Positions 55,705-64,000 of a DNA stretch of 64,000 bases are shown one piece after another. Position 1 is the first letter of the stretch; each line of letters begins with the position of its first letter. The translations under genes and the position numbers were made by a program. The notes beneath the pieces are model-generated. The model was not told where the DNA came from and did no database searches. It saw only the letters and a list, made by a program, of their open reading frames with translations. The DNA is taken from contig NZ_CP013417.1 of the NCBI RefSeq assembly GCF_001524445.2, positions 2,108,001-2,172,000 on the forward strand, written 5' to 3'. Source of the DNA: Burkholderia savannae (GTDB lineage Bacteria; Pseudomonadota; Gammaproteobacteria; Burkholderiales; Burkholderiaceae).

Positions 55705-55740
55705 AATGGGCGGGACGGGCCCAAGCCCGACCCGCCCATT
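55705..55740 (-). terminator. Strong hairpin between infB and rbfA
   Basis: AATGGGCGGG-A-CGGGC-CCAA-GCCCG-A-CCCGCCCATT: near-perfect 15-bp stem with two bulges, followed on the minus strand by TTTTC. It looks like an intrinsic terminator inside the operon, so rbfA-truB may be partly attenuated or the hairpin may mark an RNA processing site. Confidence 0.65.
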
Positions 55741-55758
55741 CAAGCCGTCACGCCTGCG

Positions 55759-58689
55759 TTACAGCGTACGCGCGACTTCCGTGACCTCGAACACTTCGAA
55801 CTGATCGCCTTCGACGATATCGTTGAAGTTCTTGAGCGACATACCGCATTCGAAGCCTTGCTTCACTTCCTTCACGTCGTCCTTGAAGCGCTTGAGCGAA
55901 TCGAGCTCGCCCGTGAAGATCACCACGTTGTTGCGCAGCACGCGCACCGACGACGTGCGCTTGACGACGCCGTCCGTGACCATACAGCCGGCGACCGCGC
56001 CGACCTTCGGCACCTTGAACACCTGGCGCACCTCGACCATGCCCGTCACGACTTCGCGCTTCTCCGGCGCGAGCATGCCCGACATCGCCGCCTTCACCTC
56101 ATCCACTGCGTCGTAGATGATGTTGTAGTAACGGATGTCGATGCCGTTCGCCTCGGCGAGCTTGCGAGCCTGGGCGTCCGCACGCGTATTGAAGCCGATG
56201 ATGACGGCCTTCGACGCGGTCGCGAGGTTGACGTCGCTCTCGCTGATGCCGCCCACCGCGCTGTGCACGATCTGCACCCGCACTTCGTCGGTCGACAGCT
56301 TGAGCAGCGACTGCACGAGCGCTTCCTGCGAGCCCTGCACGTCCGCCTTGATGATGAGCGGCAGGTTCTGCACTTCGCCCTCGCCCATCTGCTCGAGCAT
56401 GCTTTCGAGCTTCGCCGCCTGCTGCTTCGCGAGCTTGACGTCGCGGAACTTGCCTTGACGGAACAGCGCGATTTCGCGCGCCTTGCGCTCGTCCGGCAGC
56501 ACGATGACTTCCTCGCCCGCGCCCGGCACTTCGGACAGGCCCTGGATCTCGACCGGAATCGACGGGCCGGCTTCCTTCGTCGGCTTGCCGTTCTCGTCGA
56601 GCATCGCGCGCACGCGGCCGTAGGCCGTCCCGGCGAGCACGACGTCGCCGCGGTTGAGCGTGCCGGATTGCACGAGCACCGTCGCGACCGGGCCCTTGCC
56701 CTTGTCGAGCTTCGCTTCGATCACGATGCCCTTCGCCGGCGCCTCGACGGGCGCCGTCAGCTCGAGCACTTCCGCTTGCAGCAGCACGTTCTCGAGCAGA
56801 TCGTCGATGCCCGAACCCGTCTTCGCCGACACCGGCACGAACGGCGAATCGCCGCCGTACTCTTCCGGCACGACGCCTTCCGCGACGAGCTCCTGCTTCA
56901 CGCGATCGGGGTTCGCTTCCGGCTTGTCGATCTTGTTGATCGCGACGACGATCGGCACCCCGCCCGCCTTCGCGTGCGAGATCGCTTCCTTCGTCTGCGG
57001 CATCACGCCGTCGTCGGCCGCGACCACCAGAACGACGATGTCGGTTGCCTTCGCGCCGCGCGCACGCATCGCCGTGAACGCCTCGTGACCCGGCGTATCG
57101 AGGAACGTGACGACGCCGCGCGGCGTTTCGACGTGATATGCGCCGATGTGCTGCGTGATGCCGCCCGCTTCGCCCGCTGCGACCTTCGCGCGACGGATGT
57201 AGTCGAGCAGCGACGTCTTGCCGTGGTCGACGTGGCCCATCACCGTGACGACCGGCGGACGCGGCAGTTGCTCCGCGTCGGTGCCCGTTTCGCCTTCGAC
57301 GAGCAGCGCTTCCGGATCGTCCAGCTTCGCGGCGACCGCGCGGTGGCCCAGCTCCTCGACGACGATCATCGCCGTTTCCTGGTCCAGCACCTGGTTGATC
57401 GTGACCATCTGGCCCATCTTCATCATCATCTTGATGACTTCCGACGCCTTGATTGCCATCTTGTGCGCGAGATCGGCCACCGAGATGGTCTCCGGCACAT
57501 GCACTTCACGCACGATCGGCTCGGTCGGCGCCTGGAACGACGACGCGTTGTCCTGATGCTTGCCGCGCCCCTTCGGGCCGCCGCGCCAGCCGCGATCGAC
57601 GCCGCCGCTCGAATCGCCGCGCGTCTTGATCCCGCGGCGCTTCGCTGCGTCGTCCTGCCAGCCGCTCTTGCCGGTGCCCGGCTTCTTGTTGCGGTCGCCC
57701 GCGGGCGCGGCGGCGGCGGGCGCCGCCGTGCCGCTTGCCGGCTTCTTCGCCGCGGGGCGAGCCGCAGCCGCCGCGCCGGCGGGCTTCGCCGGCTTGTGCA
57801 GCGTGCCCTTCGCCTCGGCCGCCTTCGCAGCCGGCGGCTCCGCGGGCTTCGGCGGCTCGACCGCCTTCACCTGCGCGCGGCGCGGAGTGTTCATCATTTC
57901 GCGGATCGCGCGCGCTTCCGCCTCCGCGGCTTCGCGGCGCTTGCGGATCTCTTCCTGCTCGGCGCGCGCCTTGTCGGCCGCTTCGCGCGCGGCGTCCTCG
58001 GCCTTCTTCGCCGCTTCGCGTTGCGCGGCGCGCTCGGCGGCCGCGCGCGCTTCGTCCTGAGTCGTCTGCCCGGCTTGCGCACGCTGCGCTTCCTCGCGGG
58101 CGGCCGCGGCCTCGGCCTGCTGCACTGCTTCGGCCTGCGCGGCAGCCGCCGCGTGCTTCGCCGCGGCTTCGTCTTCCGCACGGCGACGCTCGGCTTCAGC
58201 CGCCTCTTCGCGCGCACGGCGCTCGGCTTCCTCGCGCTCGAGGCGCTCCTGACGCTCGCGCAGTTCCTGAGCCTGCTTCTCGAGCAGCTCGGCTTCGCGG
58301 CGCGCCTCTTCCTCGCGGCGCTTCAGTTCGGCTTCCGCCTGCTCGTCGGCCTGCGCCTGTGCCTGGTCGGCGCCCGTCTCGCTCACGTCGTCGCGCTTGA
58401 CGAACGTGCGCTTCTTGCGCACCTCGACCTGAATGGTGCGAGCCTTACCCGTCGCGTCGGCCTGCTTGATCTCCGACGTGTGCCGGCGAGTCAGCGTGAT
58501 CTTGCGCTTGTCGCCATCGGTCGCGCCGTGCGACTTGCGCAAATGATCGAGCAGACGCGCCTTGTCCGTCTCCGACAGCGCATCGTCCTCGCTCGCTTTC
58601 TGGACGCCCGCCGCCTGCAGCTGTTCGAGCAGCACACCAGCAGGCATTTTCAGTTCCGCGGCAAATTGGGCTACGTTGTTACTCGCCAT
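55759..58689 (-). CDS. infB: Translation initiation factor IF-2
   Basis: 976 residues. N-terminal IF2-N domain ([27 protein letters not shown]), a long Glu/Arg/Ala-rich helical region (about 105-260), an Ala/Pro/Lys-rich linker, then the G domain with G1 GHVDHGKTS (about 482-490), [23 protein letters not shown] and NKIDKPEAN, followed by domains II-IV ending [23 protein letters not shown] sequence. Delivers fMet-tRNA to the 30S subunit. 91 bp after nusA. Only one ATG start (58689) is considered; internal in-frame starts for IF2-beta-like forms were not evaluated. Confidence 0.97.
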   Translation of the reverse strand: MASNNVAQFAAELKMPAGVLLEQLQAAGVQKASEDDALSETDKARLLDHLRKSHGATDGDKRKITLTRRHTSEIKQADATGKARTIQVEVRKKRTFVKRDDVSETGADQAQAQADEQAEAELKRREEEARREAELLEKQAQELRERQERLEREEAERRAREEAAEAERRRAEDEAAAKHAAAAAQAEAVQQAEAAAAREEAQRAQAGQTTQDEARAAAERAAQREAAKKAEDAAREAADKARAEQEEIRKRREAAEAEARAIREMMNTPRRAQVKAVEPPKPAEPPAAKAAEAKGTLHKPAKPAGAAAAARPAAKKPASGTAAPAAAAPAGDRNKKPGTGKSGWQDDAAKRRGIKTRGDSSGGVDRGWRGGPKGRGKHQDNASSFQAPTEPIVREVHVPETISVADLAHKMAIKASEVIKMMMKMGQMVTINQVLDQETAMIVVEELGHRAVAAKLDDPEALLVEGETGTDAEQLPRPPVVTVMGHVDHGKTSLLDYIRRAKVAAGEAGGITQHIGAYHVETPRGVVTFLDTPGHEAFTAMRARGAKATDIVVLVVAADDGVMPQTKEAISHAKAGGVPIVVAINKIDKPEANPDRVKQELVAEGVVPEEYGGDSPFVPVSAKTGSGIDDLLENVLLQAEVLELTAPVEAPAKGIVIEAKLDKGKGPVATVLVQSGTLNRGDVVLAGTAYGRVRAMLDENGKPTKEAGPSIPVEIQGLSEVPGAGEEVIVLPDERKAREIALFRQGKFRDVKLAKQQAAKLESMLEQMGEGEVQNLPLIIKADVQGSQEALVQSLLKLSTDEVRVQIVHSAVGGISESDVNLATASKAVIIGFNTRADAQARKLAEANGIDIRYYNIIYDAVDEVKAAMSGMLAPEKREVVTGMVEVRQVFKVPKVGAVAGCMVTDGVVKRTSSVRVLRNNVVIFTGELDSLKRFKDDVKEVKQGFECGMSLKNFNDIVEGDQFEVFEVTEVARTL

Positions 58690-58780
58690 TCATTCCTCTT
58701 AGTGCAAGGACCGATTCCTTGCGGTTAGCATCGGGTCAGGCCTTCCGGCCGCCAGCAAATCATTGCGCCATGGTCATTTC

Positions 58781-60256
58781 TCACTGGAACCAGTGTTCGC
58801 GCGCCTTCATGATCAGCGCCTTCGCGGCTTCCTCGTCAGTACCGGTCATGTCGACCAGCTCGTCGACGGCAAGCTCCGCGAGATCGTCGCGCGTCTGCAC
58901 GCCATGCTCGGCCAGCTTCGCGAGCAGTTCGGGCGTCACGCCGTCGAGGCTCTTCAGATCGAGGGCGGCCGTCTCGACCTTCTCCTCGTTGGCGATCGCC
59001 ATCGTGAGCAGCGCGTCGCGCGCGCGGTTGCGCAGCTCGTGGACGGTATCCTCGTCGAACGCCTCGATCTCGAGCATTTCGTTGAGCGGCACGTAAGCGA
59101 TCTCTTCGAGGCTCGTGAAACCTTCGTCGATCAGGATGTCCGCGACTTCCTCGTCGACGTCGAGGCGCGCCATGAAGAGGCCGCGCAGCGTGTCGCGCTC
59201 TTCGTTCTGCTTCTGGGCGGATTCGTCCGGCGTCATGATGTTGATCTGCCAGCCGGTCAGCTCGCCGGCAAGACGAACGTTCTGGCCGCTGCGGCCAATC
59301 GCGACGGCCAGCTCGTTCTCATCGACGACGACGTCCATCGAATGCTTTTCTTCATCGACGACGATCGACTGGACGGCCGCCGGCGCGAGCGCGCCGATCA
59401 CGAACTGGGCGGGATCCTCCGACCATAGCACGATGTCGATGTTTTCGCCACCGAGCTCGTTGCGCACGGCCTGCACACGCGAGCCGCGGATGCCGACGCA
59501 CGTGCCGATCGGATCGATCCGCTTGTCGTACGCGACGACGCCGATCTTCGCCCGCACGCCCGGATCGCGGGCGGCCGCCTTGATCTCGAGCAGGCCCTGC
59601 TCGATTTCCGGCACTTCCATCTCGAAGAGCTTCATCAGGAATTCGGGCGCGGTGCGCGACAGCTCGATCTGCGGGCCGCGCGCGGTGCGGTCGACTTTCG
59701 CGATGTACGCGCGCACGCGGTCGCCGACGCGCAGGTTTTCCTTCGGAATCAGCTGGTCGCGGCGCAGAAGCGCCTCGACGCGGCCCGATTCGACGATGAA
59801 GTTGCCCTTGTCGAGGCGCTTCACCGTGCCCGTCATGATCTTCTCGCCGCGCTCGAGGTAGTCGTTCAGGATCTGTTCGCGCTCCGCGTCGCGGACCTTC
59901 TGCAGGATCACCTGCTTCGCGGCCTGCGCGCCGATGCGGCCGAACTCGATCGAAGGCACCGGTTCCTCGATGTAGTCGCCGATCTCGATGTCGGGCTTCT
60001 GCTCGCGTGCCTCGAACAGCAGGATCTCTCGATCCGGCTCTTGCAGGCCGGCTTCGTCGGGCACGACGAGCCAGCGACGGAACGTCTCGTGTTCGCCGCT
60101 CTCGCGATCGATATGTACGCGGATCTCGGCGCCTTCGTCGAACAGCTTCTTGGAAGCCGATGCGAGGGCCGCTTCGAGCGCGCCCAGCACGACGTCCTTG
60201 TCGACGTTCTTCTCACGCGCCAGCGCATCCACCAACATCAACACTTCGCGACTCAT
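58781..60256 (-). CDS. nusA: Transcription elongation/termination factor NusA
   Basis: 491 residues. N-terminal RNAP-binding domain ([31 protein letters not shown]), S1 domain ([35 protein letters not shown]), two KH domains ([53 protein letters not shown]) and two C-terminal acidic helix-hairpin repeats, as in E. coli NusA. The ATG overlaps the rimP stop by 4 bp. Confidence 0.97.
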
Positions 60257-60714
60257 TGTTTGCGGCTCCTAAAGTCAACGTGCGGAATCAGGCGGGCTTT
60301 GTCGATGTCTGCCAGCGTGAAATCCAGCATGGCCGCCTCGCCCTTCTTCCTCTCAAATTCCAAACCGATCGTCTCGCCGTTCGGCGCGTGCAGAATGCCC
60401 CGGTACGTCTTGCGCCCGTCCAGCGGCTTTTTCAAGGTGATGACGGCCTCGCTGCCCGCGAAACGCGTGAAGTCAGCCAGCTTCTTCAACGGCCGGTCGA
60501 GCCCCGGTGACGAGACCTCGAGCCGTTCGTAATCGATGTTTTCGACCGTCAATACGTGCTGGAGCTGACGCGTGACCTTCTCGCAATCGTCGATCGTGAT
60601 GCCGGCGGGCTGATCGATGTAGACGCAGACCATGCCGCGCCCGGTGCGCTCGAGATCGACGAGCTCGTAGCCGAGCCCCGTGACCGTAGTTTCTATCAGT
60701 TCCGTCAGTTGCAC
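60253..60714 (-). CDS. rimP: Ribosome maturation factor RimP
   Basis: 153 residues starting with GTG at 60714, supported by GAGAGGA upstream. [49 protein letters not shown] and [26 protein letters not shown] are RimP hallmarks. Assists 30S assembly. First gene of the rimP-nusA-infB operon; overlaps nusA. Confidence 0.95.
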
Positions 60715-60817
60715 AGTGTCCTCTCAGGTGTCCGCGCCCGCCCCTCGCGATTCACCCGCTGAACGCGCGCCTTAGCCGGCGCAGGAAGCGCTACCCGAGA
60801 TGCCCAACCGTTTCGGC

Positions 60818-60842
60818 AAAAAAAAATGGGCGCAACGCCCAT
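60818..60842 (-). terminator. Terminator in the rimP leader (attenuator or sRNA end)
   Basis: On the minus strand GATGGGCG-TTG-CGCCCAT followed by nine T residues: a classic intrinsic terminator. It lies between a TATAAT box (60908-60903) and the rimP GTG 104 bp further on, so a transcript from that box would be about 70-80 nt if terminated here. Confidence 0.85.
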
Positions 60843-60902
60843 CTTGTTACCGGTGGTCGCACCTGAGCTACACATCGAATCCGTACGCCCAGCGACTTGG
60901 CG

Positions 60903-60930
60903 ATTATAGCGATTTTTGGCCCGAACGCAA
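60903..60930 (-). promoter_or_regulatory. Candidate promoter of the rimP operon leader
   Basis: Minus-strand -10 TATAAT at 60908-60903 (perfect consensus) with a weak -35 TTGCGT/TTTGCG at 60931-60925, 16-17 bp upstream. It is placed just after the rluB hairpin and before the leader terminator. Confidence 0.55.
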
Positions 60931-60973
60931 AGCTTGGGCCCGCAAAATCGGCCCGAAACGGCGATTTCGCGGG

Positions 60974-61006
60974 GCATTCGCAACGCGCGAGCGCGGTTGC
61001 GAATGC
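60974..61006 (-). terminator. Hairpin downstream of rluB
   Basis: GCATTCGCAA / TTGCGAATGC, 10-bp perfect arms with an inner CGCG-CGAG-CGCG stem, 13 bp after the rluB stop. No T-run; transcription end by hairpin or processing. Confidence 0.55.
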
Positions 61007-61018
61007 CGATTCGGACGA

Positions 61019-62713
61019 TCAGCGGCCGCGCGAACGATTGCGCTGCGGCGTGCGCTGGCCGCCGCGAGGGCCGCCGCCTTCAGCCGCGCGATTGCCGTTC
61101 GGGTTGCGGCCGCCCTTGCCGGCGCCGCCGCGCGGCTTGTTGCCGCCCGTGCCGTAGGACGCGCGATTGCCGTCGACGTCGCGACCGCCCTGGCGCGCGC
61201 CACCACCGCTGCCGCTGCCGCCGCCGTAGCCCGGCAGGCCGGCGTAGCCGCCGAGGCCCGCGTTGAAGCCGCCGCCCGCCGTGCCGCGCCGACCGCGACG
61301 CGGCTGATCGAGCTGGCCGTGAGTCGTCAGCACGGGCTCGCGATTGATAAAGCCCATCGACGTCTGCATCGGGTCGGGCTGGCGGCGCTCCGCCGCGCCG
61401 CCGCGCTTGCCGCCCTTCTCCTCGGCCGGCGCCTTCAGGCCGACCGTCGTCATCAGGCGGCGCACCTGCGCTTCGTCGAGCTCCTCCCAGCGGCCGCGCT
61501 TCAGCCCGCGCGGCAGCGGGATCGGGCCGTGGCGCGTGCGGATCAGGCGGCTCACCATCAGGCCGACCGCCTCGAACATCCGACGCACTTCACGGTTGCG
61601 CCCTTCGGCGAGCGCGACGTGATACCAATGATTCGTGCCTTCCCCGCCGCCGTCGCGGATGCGCAGGAAGTTCGCCGGGCCGTCGTCGAGCTCGACGCCG
61701 TGCAGCAGCTTCTGGCGCGACGCCTCGGACAGCTCGCCGACGACACGCACCGCATACTCGCGCTCGACGCTATAGCGCGGATGCATGAAACGGTTGGCGA
61801 GATCGCCCGACGTCGTCAGCATCAGCAGGCCTTCGGTGTTGAAGTCGAGGCGGCCGACCGCGAGCCATTTCGCGGTCTTCATCGGCGGCAGCCGGTCGAA
61901 CACCGACGGGCGCCCCTCCGGGTCCGCGTGGCTCACGATCTCGCCCGCCGGCTTGTGATACAGCAACACGCGCGGCGGCTTGTTCGGCAGCTTGCGCTTG
62001 ACCGGCTTGCCGTTGATCCGGACCTGATCGGTCGGCATGATCCGCTGCCCGATGTGCGCCGGCTCGCCGTTCACCGACACGCGGCCGGCGATGATCAATT
62101 CCTCCATCTCGCGGCGCGAACCCATCCCGGCCTCGGCGAGCACCTTGTGCAGCTTCGGCGCGTCGTCGTCCGGCGACAGCACGCGCTTCGGCTGGTTCTG
62201 GCGGCCCCGGCGCAGCATCGGCGCACGCACGCCGCCGCCCGACGCATTGTTGTCGGCGTCGAACGCGGGCGAAATCACGTAGGCGAACAGATCGTCCTGG
62301 CCGGCGTCGGCGGATGCCGCGACAGCCGCAGCCGATGCGGCGCCGCGCTTCGCCGGGCCCTGCCGTGCCGCCGCGCCCTCGCCCTCGCCCTCGCGCTTGC
62401 CGGCCGCCGGCTTGCGCGGCGCCTTTGCCGCCGCTTCCTTGCTGCGCGGCGCGCGCGCCGGCGCCTTCGCGGCTGCGGCGCCGGCGTCCGTCGCCGCGGC
62501 GGCGGCTTCGCCGCCCTCCGTGGCGTCAGCGCTCTTCGACTTCGCGGCCGCGCGGCGGCGCGCGATCAGGCTGCGCGGCCCGCGCCGCAGACCGCGGCGC
62601 GGGCGCTCTTCGCCGCCCGCGTCCTGAGCGGACTGCTCGGGTGCGCCGTCGGCGTGCGCCGTCGCGACGGCATGCGCGGATTCGGACGAATCGATGTCGT
62701 GGGTATCAGTCAA
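61019..62713 (-). CDS. rluB: RluB-type 23S rRNA pseudouridine synthase with long low-complexity ends
   Basis: 564 residues, about twice the minimal RsuA-family length. Core: S4 domain ([34 protein letters not shown]) and the RsuA/RluB catalytic domain with [20 protein letters not shown] (catalytic Asp near residue 288) and [16 protein letters not shown]. The N-terminal about 180 residues are Ala/Lys/Arg/Glu-rich; the C-terminal about 100 are Gly/Arg/Asn-rich ([28 protein letters not shown] end), probably disordered RNA-binding segments. Modifies 23S U2605 in E. coli. Downstream of scpB, 63 bp gap. Confidence 0.92.
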   Translation of the reverse strand: MTDTHDIDSSESAHAVATAHADGAPEQSAQDAGGEERPRRGLRRGPRSLIARRRAAAKSKSADATEGGEAAAAATDAGAAAAKAPARAPRSKEAAAKAPRKPAAGKREGEGEGAAARQGPAKRGAASAAAVAASADAGQDDLFAYVISPAFDADNNASGGGVRAPMLRRGRQNQPKRVLSPDDDAPKLHKVLAEAGMGSRREMEELIIAGRVSVNGEPAHIGQRIMPTDQVRINGKPVKRKLPNKPPRVLLYHKPAGEIVSHADPEGRPSVFDRLPPMKTAKWLAVGRLDFNTEGLLMLTTSGDLANRFMHPRYSVEREYAVRVVGELSEASRQKLLHGVELDDGPANFLRIRDGGGEGTNHWYHVALAEGRNREVRRMFEAVGLMVSRLIRTRHGPIPLPRGLKRGRWEELDEAQVRRLMTTVGLKAPAEEKGGKRGGAAERRQPDPMQTSMGFINREPVLTTHGQLDQPRRGRRGTAGGGFNAGLGGYAGLPGYGGGSGSGGGARQGGRDVDGNRASYGTGGNKPRGGAGKGGRNPNGNRAAEGGGPRGGQRTPQRNRSRGR

Positions 62714-62776
62714 AACAACCTCAAAATGTCAGGTCTCGCGCCCGTCGCGGGCACGGCTAAGGTACGGTCGCGCGCC

Positions 62777-64000
62777 TCAGGCGCGACGCTTCGCAGGCGC
62801 TTCGTCGTCGTCCTGCAACTCGCGCTCGGGGGCCGCCTCGCTTGCACTGCGCACGGCGTCGGCGAGGCTGTCGGACGTGTCGTCCAACGCCTCCTCCGTG
62901 TGCGCCGGGACCGGCTCGGCATCGTGCGGGATGCCGCCGATCGCGCGTTGGTCTCCCTTCGTCGCTCGGTTGGCCGCCGGGTCGGCGGCCGCCTCGCGGG
63001 TTGCTGCGTTCGCCGCGCCGGCCGGAACTGCGTCCGACCGCGCGACGGCGTGTGCGTATTCGTTCGCCGGCACGGGCGATTCGACGGGCTCGCCGTCCGC
63101 CGTGACGGCGCGCTCAGCCGCCTCGGCATGCGGCGCCGTGGCGGCGTCCGCTGAATCCTGCGCATCGCCGCGCGCCGCCTTGCGATCACGCGCCGCAGCT
63201 GCGTCCTCATCGTCCGCCAACGCCGGATCGGCGACGACTTCGCCGGACTCGATTCGGCCGTCGGCATGGCCGGCAGCGTGTTCGGACGCGTCGCCGCCCG
63301 CGACGCGTGACGCCTCGGCCTCGCTCGCGACGCACGTCGCCTCGACGCTCGCTTCAGCACCGGCCCGCTCGTCATTATCAGCCGGATCGGCAATCCTTGC
63401 CGTCGAGCCATCCACGCCATCCGCGCCGTCGGACGACGCAACGGATACGTGCGCCGCCGGCGCCGCTTCGCCGCCGGCCTCGTCCGCTCCCACCGCCGAC
63501 GCGCCCGCCTCACCGACATCGGCCACCGACACGTCCGCAATCGCGTCGCCGTCGGCGCGCGCATCCTCGGGAAAGTCGATCGCCTGCTGCGCGAGGAGGC
63601 TCGCCTCCAGGTGCGCGGCCGGCTCCTCGAGCGCCGGCAGATCGTCGAGCGCCTTCAGGCCGAGGTCGTCGAGAAACTGCTTCGTCGTCGCGTAGAGCGC
63701 CGGGCGGCCCGGCACGTCGCGATGGCCGATCACCTCAATCCAGCCGCGATCCTCGAGCTGCTTGACGACTTGCGTGTTCACGGTGACGCCGCGGATTTCC
63801 TCGATGTCGCCACGCGTCACCGGTTGCCGGTACGCGATGATCGCGAGCGTTTCCAGTACGGCCCGCGAGTACTTGGGCGGCTTCTCCGGATGCAGCCGGT
63901 CGAGGTACGTGCGCATCGCGGGCGTGCTTTGAAAGCGCCAACCCGACGCGAGCGCGACGAGTTCGACGCCGCGCCCCGTCCATTCCCGTTTCAGATCTTC
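62777..64000 (-). CDS. scpB: ScpB, condensin-complex subunit (start beyond the right edge)
   Basis: Reading frame is open to the window end; 407 residues visible, starting mid-domain with [24 protein letters not shown], followed by [72 protein letters not shown], the two winged-helix domains of ScpB, which ties together ScpA and SMC. After about residue 115 of the visible part comes some 250 residues of Ala/Asp/Glu-rich, low-complexity sequence that ordinary ScpB lacks, ending [10 protein letters not shown]. scpB-rluB adjacency is common. Confidence 0.92.
   Translation of the reverse strand, partial: EDLKREWTGRGVELVALASGWRFQSTPAMRTYLDRLHPEKPPKYSRAVLETLAIIAYRQPVTRGDIEEIRGVTVNTQVVKQLEDRGWIEVIGHRDVPGRPALYATTKQFLDDLGLKALDDLPALEEPAAHLEASLLAQQAIDFPEDARADGDAIADVSVADVGEAGASAVGADEAGGEAAPAAHVSVASSDGADGVDGSTARIADPADNDERAGAEASVEATCVASEAEASRVAGGDASEHAAGHADGRIESGEVVADPALADDEDAAAARDRKAARGDAQDSADAATAPHAEAAERAVTADGEPVESPVPANEYAHAVARSDAVPAGAANAATREAAADPAANRATKGDQRAIGGIPHDAEPVPAHTEEALDDTSDSLADAVRSASEAAPERELQDDDEAPAKRRA

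Noticed and set aside
55672..58728. Open frame of about 1000 codons on the plus strand opposite infB
   Set aside because: Antisense shadow of IF-2; composition (Arg/Leu/His-rich) and absence of any domain pattern argue against a gene.

Overview
The window reads as a stretch of a Burkholderia chromosome (Betaproteobacteria, Burkholderia sensu stricto, probably near the B. pseudomallei/thailandensis group). The evidence is a very GC-rich sequence with strong G/C third-position bias, Burkholderia-type gene order for the odhAB-lpdA and scpB-rluB-rimP-nusA-infB-rbfA-truB blocks, a Gly/Arg-tailed second Hfq, and DUF2968 and DUF3613 proteins. Species cannot be fixed from the sequence alone.

Layout. 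1-3.3 kb: 3' part of rlmB (gene runs off the left edge) and rnr, both minus. 3.4-3.8 kb: two tRNA-Leu(CAG) genes, each with its own sigma70-like promoter and terminator. 4.3-5.3 kb: a decayed M28 peptidase pseudogene. 5.5-8.6 kb: SulP anion transporter, ParB-like protein and GNAT acetyltransferase (minus). 9-14.4 kb: MFS transporter, PsrA-like TetR regulator, fadD and a DUF1571 exported protein (plus). 14.5-15.8 kb: small His/Asp-rich exported protein and hfq2.

15.9-29.7 kb is a complete-looking Tad (Flp pilus) locus on the minus strand: flp, tadV, tadE, rcpC, rcpA, tadZ, tadA, tadB, tadC, tadD, a DUF3613 gene, tadG, then a sigma54 activator gene and a DUF2968 gene. It is separated by a 0.6 kb AT-rich divergent control region from a plus-strand cluster (30.3-35.2 kb) of two low-complexity, repeat-bearing lipoproteins and a ShlB/FhaC-type outer-membrane transporter. 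That cluster is preceded by a textbook -24/-12 (sigma54) promoter. It is the best candidate here for an undescribed system: a two-partner-like secretion unit whose neighbours are lipoproteins instead of a recognisable TpsA exoprotein, possibly co-regulated with the Tad pilus through the sigma54 activator.

35.4-43.6 kb: DUF2147 protein, a solitary transposase-N-terminus-like ORF, zapE, and the 2-oxoglutarate dehydrogenase operon odhA-odhB-lpdA (minus). 44-51 kb: typA (minus), then a MarR-regulated tripartite efflux operon (outer-membrane factor, EmrA, EmrB). 51.3-54.3 kb: an intact IS66-family insertion sequence with 8-bp target duplication and, unusually, an extra small ribbon-helix-helix-like gene with repeated 13-bp palindromes. 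It has landed between the 3' ends of emrB and truB. 54.3-64 kb: the translation/transcription block truB, rbfA, infB, nusA, rimP, rluB and scpB (minus; scpB runs off the right edge), with a possible attenuator or small RNA in the rimP leader. No CRISPR array, rRNA or prophage was seen.
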